Assembly (NCBI GenBank): GCA_036897485.1
Contig: JAYMTF010001085.1
Location: 1 to 26,490 of the forward strand
Direction of reading: 5' to 3'
Length of the DNA: 26,490 nt
Source: Pelargonium nanum
Taxonomy: Eukaryota; Streptophyta; Magnoliopsida; Geraniales; Geraniaceae
The notes beneath the pieces are model-generated. The model had not been told where the DNA came from and made no database searches. It saw nothing but the letters and a program-made list of their open reading frames with translations. The position numbers and the translations under genes were made by a program. Below, piece after piece: positions 8,116 to 19,598 of the stretch (the stretch's first letter is position 1; the number at the start of each line of letters is the position of its first letter).

Positions 8116-11100
8116 TCAATGTGAGAAAGAGCTTGCCTCAGTGCTGTACATTGAGTACTCACTCAAGCTGAAATTCATTCTTTCTTCCTCCCACTTCAAA
8201 ATCTCCCTTGCATATTTAAGGGACGCATCAACACTATCGGGCTCTAACCCCTTCACTGGAGAAACATACAACTTCCGCCCGGTCAGAGAAGAATAAAGCC
8301 TCTTGAACTTCACTGCAACATGGTGGAAAGCCAATTGACCCAGAGAAGGGTTATGGTTGATGTTGTTGCTGTTGCTGTTGGAGCGATGGCGGCTGATCAG
8401 TGGATGAAAATCGTCAAACCATTCGCACTGCGATAATGGTGTCCGTTCTATCTTTTCTTCAAATAAATCAAATTTGTTTAGTATTAAAAGGAAGTCCATC
8501 TGTTCAAAGGTCGGATTAGTAACTATGCTCTCGAAGAACTTCCTACTCAACACCATCTTGTTCGTCAAAGACCCATTCCCATCAACAGAAAACTGGTCAT
8601 AATCACTCAACGAAACGCAGAAAATGACAATTCCAACATCTTCAAACATCTCTAGCCACTTGCAGTTTTCTCCAAGGCCTCTTGCATGTACTCTTATTAG
8701 TTGGTACCTGAGAACAAACAAAACAACAAACATTTAGGATAACAAAAATTTACCCCTCTTTGAAACAGTATGGCTTCAATTAAGAAGCAATAACTGAAAA
8801 AAGTTTAGTAGAAAATAGAAAATGAGTTTTGAGCATTCAGACTAGCAAAATAACAGAGTACCAAGGTTCAGGAAACATCATGAGGAAGTCGTCTCAAGAA
8901 TTCCAACATAGCAAAATGTGCTTAAGCAGCAAGCTCCATACAACTCAGTTTTCCTATGTGGGTGTGATTGCCATAAAAATGAACTTAGGCATCCTTAATT
9001 GCTATATCAACTTGATTTCCTTTTACAAGCCAAATTCTAACTTGCAGGGTCAATTATTGTGCTTACACGAAGTAATATATACAGATATATTATCATTCGG
9101 TAACAATAATTTGAACTACTAAACTCAGCACCCAGCAGCATCTGAAATAAGAGATTCCTAGAAACATGCAGCCACAAAAAGGATAAGAACCTACCTTAGC
9201 AGGGATTCAAGTTGATCATCAGTGTCAACAACATCCGGTGTTGAGTGGGGAAATGCAAAGTCCACACAAGCAAGCCCATTAGAAGAAGTCACACCCTCAG
9301 CATATAGGATGTCTATGTCAGAGGGTTCATAGTCTGTTCTCAGTATATCAACGGCCTGAAGAGAATTATATCAGAGAATCAGTAATGAACGGCAAGAGTT
9401 TGTCTGCTGATTGTTATCCAAGTATATTTGCAAGTAAAAATGATTAGAAATTTTCAGAAGGATGATGAATCAGAATAATCATGCTGGAAAAGCTTGCGTG
9501 GTAACTGTCTCCACTCTATGTTAAAAGATAGTAAATCTTTTAAGACAATAATTCAATGTAAAGTTTCAGAAGTGAAGGAGATATCTATAGTCCCAAAATG
9601 TTGAACATGATCTAATCTATCAAACTAAAATCTTATGTATGGTTAACACACTCTCCAGTATCAACCTACATTCTCCAAGAAAATTGGGCCACACCCACCA
9701 TAAACTTAACCTTTTGGACCCAATAATTTCACAAGCTCGCTAAATCCAACAGTTCTGCTGATTTCATGATCTGAGCTCGTGATGTGCAAGAGCCCTGATC
9801 CAAAAGGCAATCCTTATGGTGCATCATTCTGGTATGTCCCCGGATACGAGACTTCCATAGAGAACCTAAAAGGTGAAGGTGAGATCAACACCCAATTGAG
9901 GACCTGTTTGGCCATCCCAAGTTCAATTGTCGAAATTGATGCTCTAAGCATCAAAACAAATGAGCCAATTGAAGAGTGGCAGTAACAGAAATTTAACATA
10001 AAATCTTCATGAATTTCCAAAAATGATTATGCTGATCAGACTCTGAGGTCTCCAATATAGCATATTAGACCTTATCAAATTAGTGATTTTATTTTCACAA
10101 CCTAGTCAGTACACCTACAACCTTTAACTTCTTTCTGCAATTCAACCATATGGTCATGTTTTCTACTTTGTTCAGATTGGATACAATCCATATGTTTCTA
10201 ACGTTTCTCGCGTACAAGCCATATGTTCTTTCTTTTCTTTTGAACAATGATGAAGACATTTTTTTTCTATAGAAAGACAGATGGATGAGATGTTCCACCA
10301 TTGATACTTAAAAGAACCAACCTGTATTTTGACCATATATCTACTTATCATATATGCTTACCATGCAGACTAGACAATAATGTCATGTAGAGCAATGAGT
10401 TCACAAACATCTTATATCAAGACACTTTGACCTCTAACCAATTTGTGAAAACTTCAGGCTCATCAAATTAAGCACAAGCAAAATAATTAACAAAATGCAT
10501 GAACATAGTCAAATATGTTCTAGGTTTAACAAATCAAGCACGGAGACATGAAACATGATCTTACCCGTTCCAAGAAATAATAAGCAACACTAGGTAGCGT
10601 TTCCAGTTCACTTCTCCGGTTATACGTTGCGCGAATGGCTGCATCATTCCATAGCTCTTCAACTAGTGGTGCATATTCACGAGTAGCAGCTGGAAAAATA
10701 ACTTCCAAGCTGCCAGATACCATTGTTTTGAGAAGCCAATCAGAAAATGCCTTCAGTCTTGGGCCAATAGAATAGACAGACTTCTCGTCATTGTCGTCAG
10801 AAGCCCCTGCTATTCACCAGAAACACATTTGAGAACTACATTTTAATGACTTCTTCGGTAACATAGACGGTAATTTAGTCACACACATTTGAGAACTACA
10901 TTTAAATGAATCGCCTCACTTCTCCCAAGGCTAGAATCGAGGGACCAGCATCCAGAAGAGGGAAAACAGAACTTAGAAGTAGCAACACGCTGATGTGGAT
11001 ACAAGCCGTGTTCAACATGCTTATTATTCAAGGTGAATCCAATAGCATGATCAACCAAAGAGGTGAGCATTTCCAGAACAAGTAATTTTCTTGTCATTTA

Positions 11101-14100
11101 TTAAAGAGAAATTTTCATGAGTTGCACAAGTCATTACTAACTGAACCCCTCATTCACTTTGTTACAGTAAGAGAAATATGAACTTCAACAATTTAGGTCC
11201 GCCAACATGGCCAAACATTTGAGAATTAGACATGGCAGCACCCAACACAAGCACCCATTTCCATGTCCATGTCCACGTAACCATGTCAACATGAATATGG
11301 TGTGAAGAACAAAAGAGAACATGTGAAAAGATGAAACTAGTTCACACTTATACCTGAGAGGCCAGTTACATCAGATGTTTGCTTCTTTCTCATTTTAGCC
11401 AAACTTTCATCTTCAAATCGCTCACGTCCTTCAAGAAGTATGCCAAGATACCCATACACATTGCTCTGGATTGTCAGCTTGATCTTCTCACGTTCATCCT
11501 CAGAAAAGGGGGTGGCTTTATAAAGAATCTTGGCCTGAAACATGAGTTCAATTTTGATTAATTAACTAATTTATATAGCTGTGCCAGTAAGTGGCATTGT
11601 AGGAGAGTCATACTAATTGTGTTGGCTCACAAGACTATCTACCTAAAATATGACCCATTCTTTCATTTTCCACTTAACATTCAGGATTATGAATGGCCGT
11701 GCATAATCTTCTGGGCTGAAATCAGCCCTACATGTTGAAGCAATTTTCATTTAGATCTCTAAATTGCAGTTAATTTTCTCTTTAACTCAATCCAGTATTA
11801 TATTACAAATGGAAGAAATAATCAGAAAATTGGGAGTATTTTCCCCTCGTTGTGAGGTGAAAGATGGGACTAATTAGGTTTCAAATTTTAACAATGATGA
11901 AGATCATGAAGCTTTTATATCTAACAGATTACATTACTGTGGCAGCCAACTATTAGATAGTATTGCCTGTAATAGAACACTTTCTAACACGCACTTCAAC
12001 TCAAAGTGAATGTCCTTATGGGAACACGGCAATGATCTGAACCATTTATCATTCTAGTGCAGCAATATAAAATTCAAGTGCCTTTGTGGGAACATGGCAA
12101 TGATCTGAACCATTAAGCATTCTAAAACAGCCAAATAAGATTCAAGTATGATAAAGGTGGATTCAATTCATTCAAACAAACTGAAACTACCTGCTTGAAT
12201 ATAGTGCTTGTCCCAGACCCATGATAGCCAACTAACAGAAGCTTCTGAAGTGTTCTCCGCTCAAGGTAGTCGGGGACACTTCTGCTAACCAGATTACTCA
12301 CTTCTTCTCCATAAGAACCTGAAGATTTTGAAGGAACCGGCAAAGACAGGAAAGCACAAACAAGCTTTGTTCCAGCCTGAAAAGTAACAAAATTAGATGT
12401 CCAATCAAGTGTATCAACAAATTGGAAGTAAAAAAGTAGGTAGTGGAGATCCCCAGGCATAGATGTGAATTATATTACAAAATCATACCTTGCCCCAGAT
12501 GTATCCTTTTGTATTCTTTTGTCCCTCTTCTTGGTATGATCCGTCCTCATTCACCCAAAAGTGTGGGTTCCCTGCACATTGAACTCCTGCCAACCGCAAT
12601 TTTGAAAAAAAAAAAAAAAAAAAAAAAAGTCATTAATAATCCCCCTACCACATATTTAATATTGTCCCTACAAGACTTTTGCATGTATAAAACTTCAACC
12701 TGCAACATTCGAAGCTCTACTTTTGTTATCTCCCGACCATTTATGTATACTTGAGTGTTTCCATTGCTAGCATCTGCCTGGATTGGACCCCCAACATTCA
12801 GATGAGGACTGATTATCTTGGAGGGCTTTTGTCCTTCCTGTTCAATTAAGCATATCCATAAAAATCCATAATGATGAACAAATTCGATGAAATTAGCACA
12901 CAACAAAAAAAAAATCAAGCTTTATGTGAAGAACAGCATATTCACCTTTCCCCAAAGGCCAGATACTCTATCATACCAATAGTTTCCCGGTTTCAGCTTC
13001 TTAGGAGGGTTAGGGCAGCTCTGCAATACAACCAGCTCCTCATGGCAAAGGGGTTTTCCATTCACACATACATACTCCGGTGGCAGCTGATTTGCTTCAC
13101 ACAACTTTTCAGCCTTCATTATCTGTTGAACTTCCAAGTCATTAAGTAACCTCTTAAGCATTCGAGAGCATTTGCCCAAGCTCCCTCTTTTAGACTCATC
13201 AATAGAAAATCCTATGCATGTAACACATTTCCTTCCTTCGGGCATAGACCCCATAGCTCTAAGCACACAATTACTACAATACTTTGCATCACAAACAATG
13301 CAAACCTCCTTCTCTGTAAACCGGCTTCCCTTCAAGCATCGGTAGCATGACCCTTTCTTCCCTTTACTTCGAGGCTCTCTCTTTGGGCGCATAATCTCAG
13401 GCTCATCCTGACTAAACTCTTCATCAACATCATCATCAGATTCAATGTCCCTGAAAGTGACAATATGGGGTCTCCTAACATCACAATTTGCCTCATTGTT
13501 GCAATCCACAGCCCTGTGTGACGATACCCGAGAAGACGGATAATCCAAACTCAGTACTGACTCACTAGATCCCCAGTCTGGTTGATTCAAATCATTGAAA
13601 TCTAAACTCTCCTTCCCACGATTCGAAACCCCAAGAGCGCTCGAGCTTCCCCTAGATTTGTCGAAACTGTCAGAAAATTCTATTGTGCTCGAGCTCCTAG
13701 CTACACCTATCAGCTCCTGAGAGTGTTCATGGCTGAGAGAAGAGGACAAATCCAACGCCCTCGAACTGTTCGCAACATCTGACAATTCACCGGACTCGTA
13801 ACGGCCATTCGTGAAACCCAACGCGCCGGAGCTGCTCAACTCGCCGGACAAAGCGCAATCGCGGTGGCTTTCCGACACTCGCTCCTCGAACCCAATGACA
13901 GACGTGGGCGACACAGTCGTTTCCGAACCCAAATCGCGGCTCTTCTCGGTGCTCCGATCGAACGCGATAACGGAAGTGGGCGAAACCGTAGCCTCGGAAG
14001 CTAAATTCTTCAGCTCCTTTGAAAATTTCTTGCTGACGGGGTCGGCCACCCCCAACAGCGGCTGCACCACCGGCAACGACAATTTATCGGGGAACGAAAC

Positions 14101-14253
14101 CTGCGCCACCACCGCAGCCACCGGAATCCGCTCGACGTTGATGGGCACCGCCCGAGGGAGATCGAAGGTCACCGGCGGGCCCTGGTATTCCACAGCAAAC
14201 GAGTACTGTACCTCATCTTCAACCCCCGGAGCCAATACTTTCTCCGGCGGCAT
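8116..14253 (-). CDS. XLG1: extra-large G protein alpha subunit, XLG1-like
   Basis: Eight coding exons on the minus strand: 14253-12946, 12837-12700, 12593-12489, 12376-12191, 11534-11354, 10806-10565, 9355-9195 and 8707-8116. They join in one frame to 970 residues. XLG proteins are plant-specific G-alpha-like proteins that bind G-beta-gamma and act in immune, hormone and root signalling at the plasma membrane and nucleus. The N-terminus ([15 protein letters not shown]) and C-terminus ([15 protein letters not shown]) match XLG1. A basic signal ([11 protein letters not shown], about 291-301) precedes the Cys-rich region at 303-362 (CYRCLKG ... [12 protein letters not shown] ... CVTC). The G-alpha part has a P-loop [13 protein letters not shown] (567-579) that lacks the usual lysine, as XLGs do, and an NKFD box (851-854). 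Every junction has normal splice sites except the exon 3 acceptor, which reads GCGG where AG is expected. The TTGGCAG start of exon 3 was set by conserved protein sequence ([15 protein letters not shown]). Confidence 0.92.
9356..10564 (-). other. intron 6 of the XLG gene (1.2 kb)
   Basis: The longest intron of the gene, with donor CGG|GTAAGA at 10565/10564 and acceptor CTTCAG at 9356. It contains a 68-codon plus-strand ORF (9779-9985) that resembles no family I know. No transposon ends are evident. Confidence 0.8.
10825..10908. repeat. short direct repeat, copies 60 bp apart
   Basis: CACATTTGAGAACTACATTT occurs at about 10825 and again at about 10885, inside intron 5 of the XLG gene. It lies immediately upstream (transcript sense) of the tandem acceptor of exon 6. 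A related CATTTGAGAATTA lies near 11216. It is a small local duplication. Confidence 0.7.
12019..12152. repeat. 68-bp tandem duplication in XLG intron 4
   Basis: Two diverged copies start at 12019 (TGGGAACACGGCAATGATCT) and 12087 (TGGGAACATGGCAATGATCT). They continue in parallel through TGAACCATT, CATTCTA and ATTCAAGT-like segments. No exon is involved. Confidence 0.8.
12605..12628. repeat. 24-base A homopolymer (poly-T on the XLG sense strand)
   Basis: An uninterrupted run of 24 A on the plus strand. On the XLG transcript it is the polypyrimidine tract directly before exon 3, ending 11 bases before the first exon base. Such tracts are prone to length error in sequencing, which matters because the neighbouring acceptor is irregular. 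Confidence 0.9.
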
Positions 14254-14277
14254 AGTCTCTTCTTCTGCGGCAGAACA

Positions 14278-14334
14278 CTAAACACTAACCCTAATCCCAA
14301 ATCCAAAACAGAACAAGAAAGTACCCACCACCAT
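14278..14334 (-). promoter_or_regulatory. XLG 5' leader with an 18-codon uORF
   Basis: Upstream of the XLG start codon the minus strand holds an ATG at 14334 that opens an 18-residue ORF (MVVGTFLFCFGFGIRVSV), closing at 14278, 24 bases before the main ATG. A T-run followed by GGGTGTTGCAG ends exactly before this uATG and looks like a splice acceptor for a leader intron. The leader also carries an AACCCTAA telo-box-like motif on the plus strand near 14287. A possible TATA (TTTATAAAG, minus strand, about 14928-14936) lies upstream. None of this is confirmed by transcripts. Confidence 0.4.
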
Positions 14335-14936
14335 CTGCAACACCCAAAAAAAAAAAGTAGGTACTGGGTAGGTTTCTTTAGGGTTCAAAATTGGAAAACA
14401 AGCAAGAGGGAAGGCGAGGAAAGCAAAAATGGAGCTCCTTGTAAAGAGAAAAAAGAAGGAGCACGTGTTGGAGCTGAGGGTAAAGTGGAAAAAGACGATT
14501 GCTTGGAAGATGAAAATGGAAGAGAAATGGGGTTAGGAAGGTTGAAGGAAGTGAAGTGGCGGAGGAGGGAAGGGATCGAGGACAAGAATTGTAGGGATGG
14601 TGTTTGGGGAGAAGGAAAATGTGTTGGGAAAGTGGTGGGTTAGTGAGGAAAGTGACAGAAAAGGAAGAACCAACCAGCAGGCAGCAGCTGAAGCAACAAC
14701 TGGGCATTGGGCATAGGAAGTGGAATCTGAGCTCTTTTTTTAATTTAATTTCAATTTTTAAAACAAATATTTGGATGGTTTGTTGGCAATGTGGGGTCCA
14801 GTGGGAGGGTGCTTTTGTCTTTAGCATATAGTGATTAGTGAGTGAGTTTTGTGGACCACCACACCACAGGAGCAACCATGGCATGGATATGATATGGTCC
14901 AGTCCGGTCCATTTTCTTTAGTTTTCACTTTATAAA

Positions 14937-16632
14937 CAATTCTCACTTTTTCTTTTGGATTCGATCTCTACAGCTACAATTTGGTTCCGTGATTTGTGAA
15001 TTTGCATTTCAATTATTGTCTTGCTTCTTTAAACAATCGCCTATCCTTTATATTATTTGTCATAAGATTTTACTCTGTTTTAATCCATGTAGCACTTTAT
15101 TCTGTTTGCGTTATGCTCGTAGGGTGCTACTGTGCAAGTTTCGTATAGGGTCCCAGGTTAGATTTGAGGTATGGTTAGTGGTTAATTGTTGTCTTTACTA
15201 TTTAGGTTGGGGCTGAGGTTGATTTTGGGCTATTGCAGAACTCGGTTTGAATTTGAATGTAAAGTCGAGCCTTAGAATTGTTAATTTGGATCACAACACG
15301 TGATTTGACATGTACATAAGAGAATTTAAGCGTGTTTGAGTATAATATGTTATATTTGTGTTATATTTGTCTTAGAGAATTCAACACGTTTAATAATTAT
15401 ATTTAGCTCGTGTTGAATGTATGAAGCATGCACAACATGTTTGCACAATTTTAAGTTGAAACAATAATATGATGTCACCAAAAAAAATCATAATTTAAGA
15501 CAACGAATTATGAAACGACACATGACTTCCAATCGACACATTAGTGCCTATTATCAAAAGCTCGAACACTTAAAAGGTTAGAATACATCTTTGGAGAGTC
15601 CTGAGATGAGTGGGGATGACCTTTTTTGCGCTTGAGCGGTTTTGCAGGGAAATGGTCAAAATCTCCAAACGGTAGAAGACATAGTTCCCAAAAATGCTCA
15701 ACATATCTCCAAACAAGCTACTCAAACATGGTCAACCCCCTTCAACCAATCACTCATGCCATGAACCTGAAGCACATGTAGCTACGTGCTACTCTAACCA
15801 TATGATCATCTTATTTGACCAACCTCCAATGTTGCAGCCCTAGTCCACGTCGCAGCATCTCCTCTAACCGACCTCAACATCTACATGTCTATCCTCACAA
15901 GCCAACCCTCGATGCCGTGGTCCTAAAATCCATGTCCTACTTTGATCGTGCTCATAATCGTTTTGTCCTCACTATCCACATGAAGTAGATCTGCCATGCA
16001 TACTTAGTCTCCGCAAGGGATTACAAGTCCTCAAAGAGGACTATGACTCATCCAATACTAATTTGTCTTATTATCTACCTCATTGCTCTATTTTGCTCTT
16101 ATCTTATTTATTTTTTTCATTCATATTTGTCCTACTACCATTTAAGTTCATTGTGTTTAAGGGACGAAATAAAAAATAAAGAATGAGATTGCCATTAATT
16201 ACAACTCACTTCATTTAAGACAAATACGATATAAATACAACACATCAATGCGATTACTAATAATAATAATACTTATTAATTAATAATGTTAACTCTAATG
16301 AACTAAAGTGAGAGAGATTCTAATTCAAGCATGTGGAGTCATAACTTACCAAACAAGCACTAAAATGTTGTTGTACCCATTAACTCAAATTGAAGTATAG
16401 TGCAAGCTAATTGCGTGAAGGCCTTAAAAGAGCTAACGAATCAGAATTTGAACGGGGTGGTGATCTGCTGGATTACTGTGGAGAATGGGAATGGAATCCA
16501 TTAACGTAAGAGACTTGATGTATAGTGTTTTGTCACTTCCTCAGTACCAAAGCAATGATCATTAAAGTTGTAAGGTTAAATCCTTCAAATCATGTTGTTT
16601 AATCCACTTCTATCTTGTGTGTGCTTCACACC
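14937..16632. other. gene-poor intergenic region
   Basis: No gene model is supportable here. Segments at about 15340-15380 and 16210-16245 are loosely inverted copies of each other (TATTTGTCTTA versus TAAGACAAATA), with a C-rich stretch between (about 15720-15960). That could be an eroded mobile element, but there are no clear ends or target duplications. A trinucleotide ATA-rich run lies at about 16255-16275. Confidence 0.4.
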
Positions 16633-16652
16633 AATGTAATGTAATGTAATGT
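16633..16652. repeat. microsatellite (AATGT)4
   Basis: Four perfect tandem AATGT units in otherwise non-repetitive AT-rich intergenic DNA. Confidence 0.95.
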
Positions 16653-17340
16653 CTGTCTCAATCATATATGCAAATTTTCTCAGAGCACCAAACTTGCTAT
16701 TTTCCTTTTATTTTTCCTTGAGAGAAAGCTCATCAGAAATTTTATAATACAAACCTCAAAGAGCACTTGAATAAAATTCTCGAGTTAAATATTATTGTGG
16801 CTTTAAATTTCTTTTGGCGTCTTAATAGAGATTATGAAAATGATAAATCGATTGTTTCTCTTTTCTTTTTTCTTAGCTACGTGCAGCAACTTGAACCAAA
16901 ATTTGTAGGCATCAAAATTCAATAACAAATTTTGCATATTTAGATCAAATAAATTAAATCTGATTAATATTTTAATGGATTTCGTACAAGATTCATAGAC
17001 ATCTTTGTGCAGTTGCAATGAATATAATCAAATCAATGTCCCAGGAAATGTAACCTAGCTGATTCCAGTTTATTGCTTTAGCACTAAATGAAGTATTGTA
17101 GACTATTAATTATCAAGAAAGTAATTGAGCAATTACTATAAGAACAAAAGCAATCAGCATTAATCACAAATCATAATTTCTCATGCAAAAAAAATAAAAA
17201 AAATTGAGACCCTCCAAATATACATTAACGTGCCCACTAGTCACAAAAGTACACCTAATTCACCCCAAATTGAATTTTATTTACCGTTGCCACCACCCTC
17301 CCAAACCCACATGCCAAGAACTATATTTATTTGCTGTTAG
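16653..17340. other. AT-rich 3' flank of the WD40 gene
   Basis: No gene is seen. On the minus strand AATAAA occurs at 17331-17326 and 17281-17276, just beyond the WD40 stop codon, and could serve as polyadenylation signals. A 71-codon minus-strand ORF at 16803-17018 is low-complexity and unconvincing. Confidence 0.5.
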
Positions 17341-18675
17341 TTAGTGAGCAATGTTAGCGAAACTCAGTTCTCGGCCCATTGGATTATTGGTCTCGTCGAT
17401 CGACGTCCCGGCCGACGGCAATGCATTCACGTACCCGTCTTTACGTTGTTGCTTTTGCAACGCCGGCGCTTGCTCCGACACCCTCCACATCTTCACCGAC
17501 TTGTCTAGGCTCCCACTGAACACCACCCACCGCTGCTCGTGCGGCGGCGACTCCTGATCTTTCTCGACGGCGAGACACTTCACCGGCCCACTGTGACCTT
17601 CCAGCACCGACAAGCATATGTGCTCGCTCGCCGATCTCTTCCACACGCATATTCCCATATCCGCCGCTCCGCTCAGGATCAGACTCCCTGCCGTGACCAA
17701 ACACAGAACCGCCAGCTTGTGGCCCTTCAGTACGCCGCCGTGCGCGAGCTGGTTCTCGCGGTCCCAGAAGTTGAGGAGCCCGTCGGAGGAGCCGCAGTAG
17801 ACCACCGCCGAGTCCGGAGACACCGCCAGCGCCGTGACCGCACATTCTTGCTTTAAGAGCGTTTGTGAAAAAAAATGCTTCGTCCCCTTCCCTTGCACCT
17901 CCCTCCGCCACACCTTGACGGTGCCGTCGGCTGATCCGGTGAACACCAAGCCGTCGCAGCCGACGACAATGGCGTTGACGGCGTCGTCGTGAGCGACGAT
18001 GGACTCCATGCACTTGGAGTCGTTGATTCTCCAAACCTTGAACGTCTTGTCCCATGAAGCTGAATAGAGAATGGTCTTGTCCTCGCTCAAGCTCAGGCAA
18101 GAAATGGCGTCGTAGTGGCGAATCCACAACACGCTCTTGTGGCGTCTGACTTCCACGTAGTTCTTGGGTCTGATCGATGTCTTGATGTAATCTTTCAACG
18201 ACGGGAACGTCCCCACGCGCTTGTGCATGCTCCCGTTCTTGCCGGACATCTTCCAGACGCGAATCTTGCCGTCTTGGTGGCCGGAGAAGATCTTTTCGCC
18301 GGCGATGACAATGGCCTTGACCAAGCCGCTGTTGGATTTAAAACCAGAGAACTCTTTGTGGTTCTTCCAAACACGTATGTTCTTGCTGTCGGAGCCGGTG
18401 TACAACAAGTCGCCGGTGGCGGCCAAGGAATATATGTGGCCTTCCTCGCGCACCAGCGACCCTAACAGCACGTTAGGGCTGTAATTATCCTCGCTGCCGA
18501 CGGACGGCGTAAAGTGGTGGTGAAAGGACCACGGAGACTTGGATTGTGGAGACAGAGTGGCGCTGTACGGTGACTCGCCGCCGTTGAGAGCTGCTTTGGC
18601 GGTTGTGTTAATGCTGAAGTCATCTTTGGATACAAATTTTTTTAGTTTCGGAAGTTTCTCGCCACCCTCGTTCAT
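17341..18675 (-). CDS. JINGUBANG-like WD40 repeat protein
   Basis: An intronless 444-residue protein on the minus strand. A polar N-terminus (1-75, with serine- and proline-rich text) precedes seven WD40 blades at roughly 77-104, 115-142, 187-215, 228-256, 275-305, 318-346 and 359-397. Each ends in a WD-type dipeptide (IRVWK, KVWR, NFWD, CVWK, KMWR). The hallmark text [19 protein letters not shown] and the segment [22 protein letters not shown] are typical of the plant JINGUBANG family. In Arabidopsis the founding member restrains pollen germination in moist conditions and interacts with the transcription factor TCP4. The start was chosen because the N-terminus is complete and a stop lies upstream. 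The coding region is clearly more GC-rich than its flanks, as is common for intronless members. The family is secure; orthology to the pollen gene itself is not. Confidence 0.92.
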   Translation of the reverse strand: MNEGGEKLPKLKKFVSKDDFSINTTAKAALNGGESPYSATLSPQSKSPWSFHHHFTPSVGSEDNYSPNVLLGSLVREEGHIYSLAATGDLLYTGSDSKNIRVWKNHKEFSGFKSNSGLVKAIVIAGEKIFSGHQDGKIRVWKMSGKNGSMHKRVGTFPSLKDYIKTSIRPKNYVEVRRHKSVLWIRHYDAISCLSLSEDKTILYSASWDKTFKVWRINDSKCMESIVAHDDAVNAIVVGCDGLVFTGSADGTVKVWRREVQGKGTKHFFSQTLLKQECAVTALAVSPDSAVVYCGSSDGLLNFWDRENQLAHGGVLKGHKLAVLCLVTAGSLILSGAADMGICVWKRSASEHICLSVLEGHSGPVKCLAVEKDQESPPHEQRWVVFSGSLDKSVKMWRVSEQAPALQKQQRKDGYVNALPSAGTSIDETNNPMGRELSFANIAH

Positions 18676-19262
18676 ATTACTGTAATTCTATGTATATATA
18701 AATCTACTTAACCAAGAAATTAAAATGCAGGAAAAAAAAGAGAGGAAGAAGATGATTTTCTAGGGAGAGTTTAGGTGTGTAAACAAAATGTAATTGCTCC
18801 CGGAAAATAATGGAGTATTGGGACGGTGAATTTAGAATAGAAATTTTATATGAAGCACATTTCCAGGAAATGCTGGTGGTGTATGGACATGCATGGTGAT
18901 TAACGACCGAGATATGTTGATTATTGGTTATATGGTATTGGCTGTATGTGTATATTTTTCATTTAAAGAATATAAAAAATAAATCAATGCAATGATAAAA
19001 ACCTAATTAGGACATTCTCGTTTGGGAAACAAAAAAGTATAAGAAACAGTGGCCAATTATGGGACGATTGTCCTGATTTTGAAACGAGCAAAGCGGAAAA
19101 TCAGCGGGTTTAAAGGAGAAACAACGAGGTTTGGACGGTCTTGTTTTAGGAAAATTTGACTGCTGACTTTGTCATAGATCTAAGAGACCGTTTTTACGTG
19201 GTTTTGTAATTAAAAATAATATATTGGTCAAGCTAATGTGGCAGTTGTATTAAACGCTTGAA
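18676..19262. other. 5' flank of the WD40 gene, no gene seen
   Basis: AT-rich sequence between the divergently oriented WD40 gene and the MRP RNA gene. A TATA-like TTTATATATAC lies on the minus strand at about 18692-18702. At 17-28 bases from the ATG it is too close to drive a full-length message, so the real core promoter is not identified. Confidence 0.4.
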
Positions 19263-19270
19263 GTGGGAGA

Positions 19271-19313
19271 TTCCCACATCGGTAAAGAGAAGACTTCTAA
19301 GATGGTTTATATT
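19271..19313 (+). promoter_or_regulatory. snRNA-type promoter: USE and TATA with Pol III spacing
   Basis: TTCCCACATCG (19271-19281) matches the plant upstream sequence element RTCCCACATCG at 10 of 11 positions. TTTATATT (19306-19313) is the TATA box. The gap of 24 bp is that of plant RNA polymerase III-transcribed U6, U3 and MRP genes; Pol II snRNA genes have about 10 bp more. The predicted start is about 31 bases after the first T of the TATA, near 19337. Confidence 0.9.
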
Positions 19314-19336
19314 AGTCCATCTAGCAGCTTTCAAAC

Positions 19337-19598
19337 ATCTACTCCACGAGACGAAGTGAATGGGCTCCAACTCAACTCATTAAGGGTTGAGCCTGGCCCA
19401 GGAAAGTCCCCGGGCCCATTTCTGCAGAGATGCAGCCTCGGAAACGAGGAACCTCCAGCTGGGTTGGGTTGCTGAGACGCGTGCGGAGCTATATCCCCAG
19501 TCCAGCGGAGCAACTTGGCCGATAACACAGTTATTCACTTGGGCCCAATTCAATTTGGGTCTAACAGAACGGGGATTATGATCTCGTGGTAACCCTTT
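19337..19598 (+). ncRNA. RNase MRP RNA
   Basis: RNase MRP is a nucleolar ribonucleoprotein that cleaves pre-rRNA; its RNA shares a catalytic core with RNase P RNA. CR-I is seen as GGAAAGTCCCCGGG (19401-19414) and CR-V as ACAGAACGGGGATTATGA (19564-19581). P4 forms perfectly: AGTCCCC (19405-19411) pairs with GGGGATT (19571-19577). P1 is CCACGAGA (19344-19351) with TCTCGTGG (19582-19589). P3 is a hairpin with CTCAAC/GTTGAG arms near 19361-19391. GCAGAGATGC (19424-19433) matches the MRP CR-II region. Further hairpins are CCTCG-GAAA-CGAGG (19436-19449), a GNRA-capped stem, and CCCAA/TTGGG (19544-19559), placed like P19. The roughly 260-nt length fits plant MRP RNA. MRP is preferred over P because land-plant nuclei use protein-only RNase P. 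Both ends are estimates. Confidence 0.9.

Noticed and set aside
9779-9985. 68-codon ORF with protein-like text inside XLG intron 6
   Set aside because: It lies wholly in an intron on the opposite strand, overlaps another ORF in antisense and resembles no family I know.
14378-14884. 168-codon minus-strand ORF upstream of XLG
   Set aside because: Rich in Pro, Ser, Phe and Leu from a pyrimidine-rich promoter and leader region; it looks compositional and probably overlaps the XLG leader.
15340-16245. loosely inverted ends suggesting a 0.9-kb mobile element
   Set aside because: The inverted similarity is short and imperfect, the region is AT-rich, and no target duplication or coding remnant is visible.
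17441-18127. 228-codon ORF in a second frame of the WD40 gene
   Set aside because: Arginine- and glycine-rich text from reading a GC-rich coding region out of frame; the WD40 frame explains the sequence.
18692-18703. TATA-like sequence before the WD40 gene
   Set aside because: It lies 17-28 bases from the start codon, so a transcript starting 30 bases downstream would lack the ATG.
19331-19581. short ORFs on both strands over the MRP RNA gene
   Set aside because: The sequence is explained by conserved RNA structure, a Pol III promoter and a terminator.
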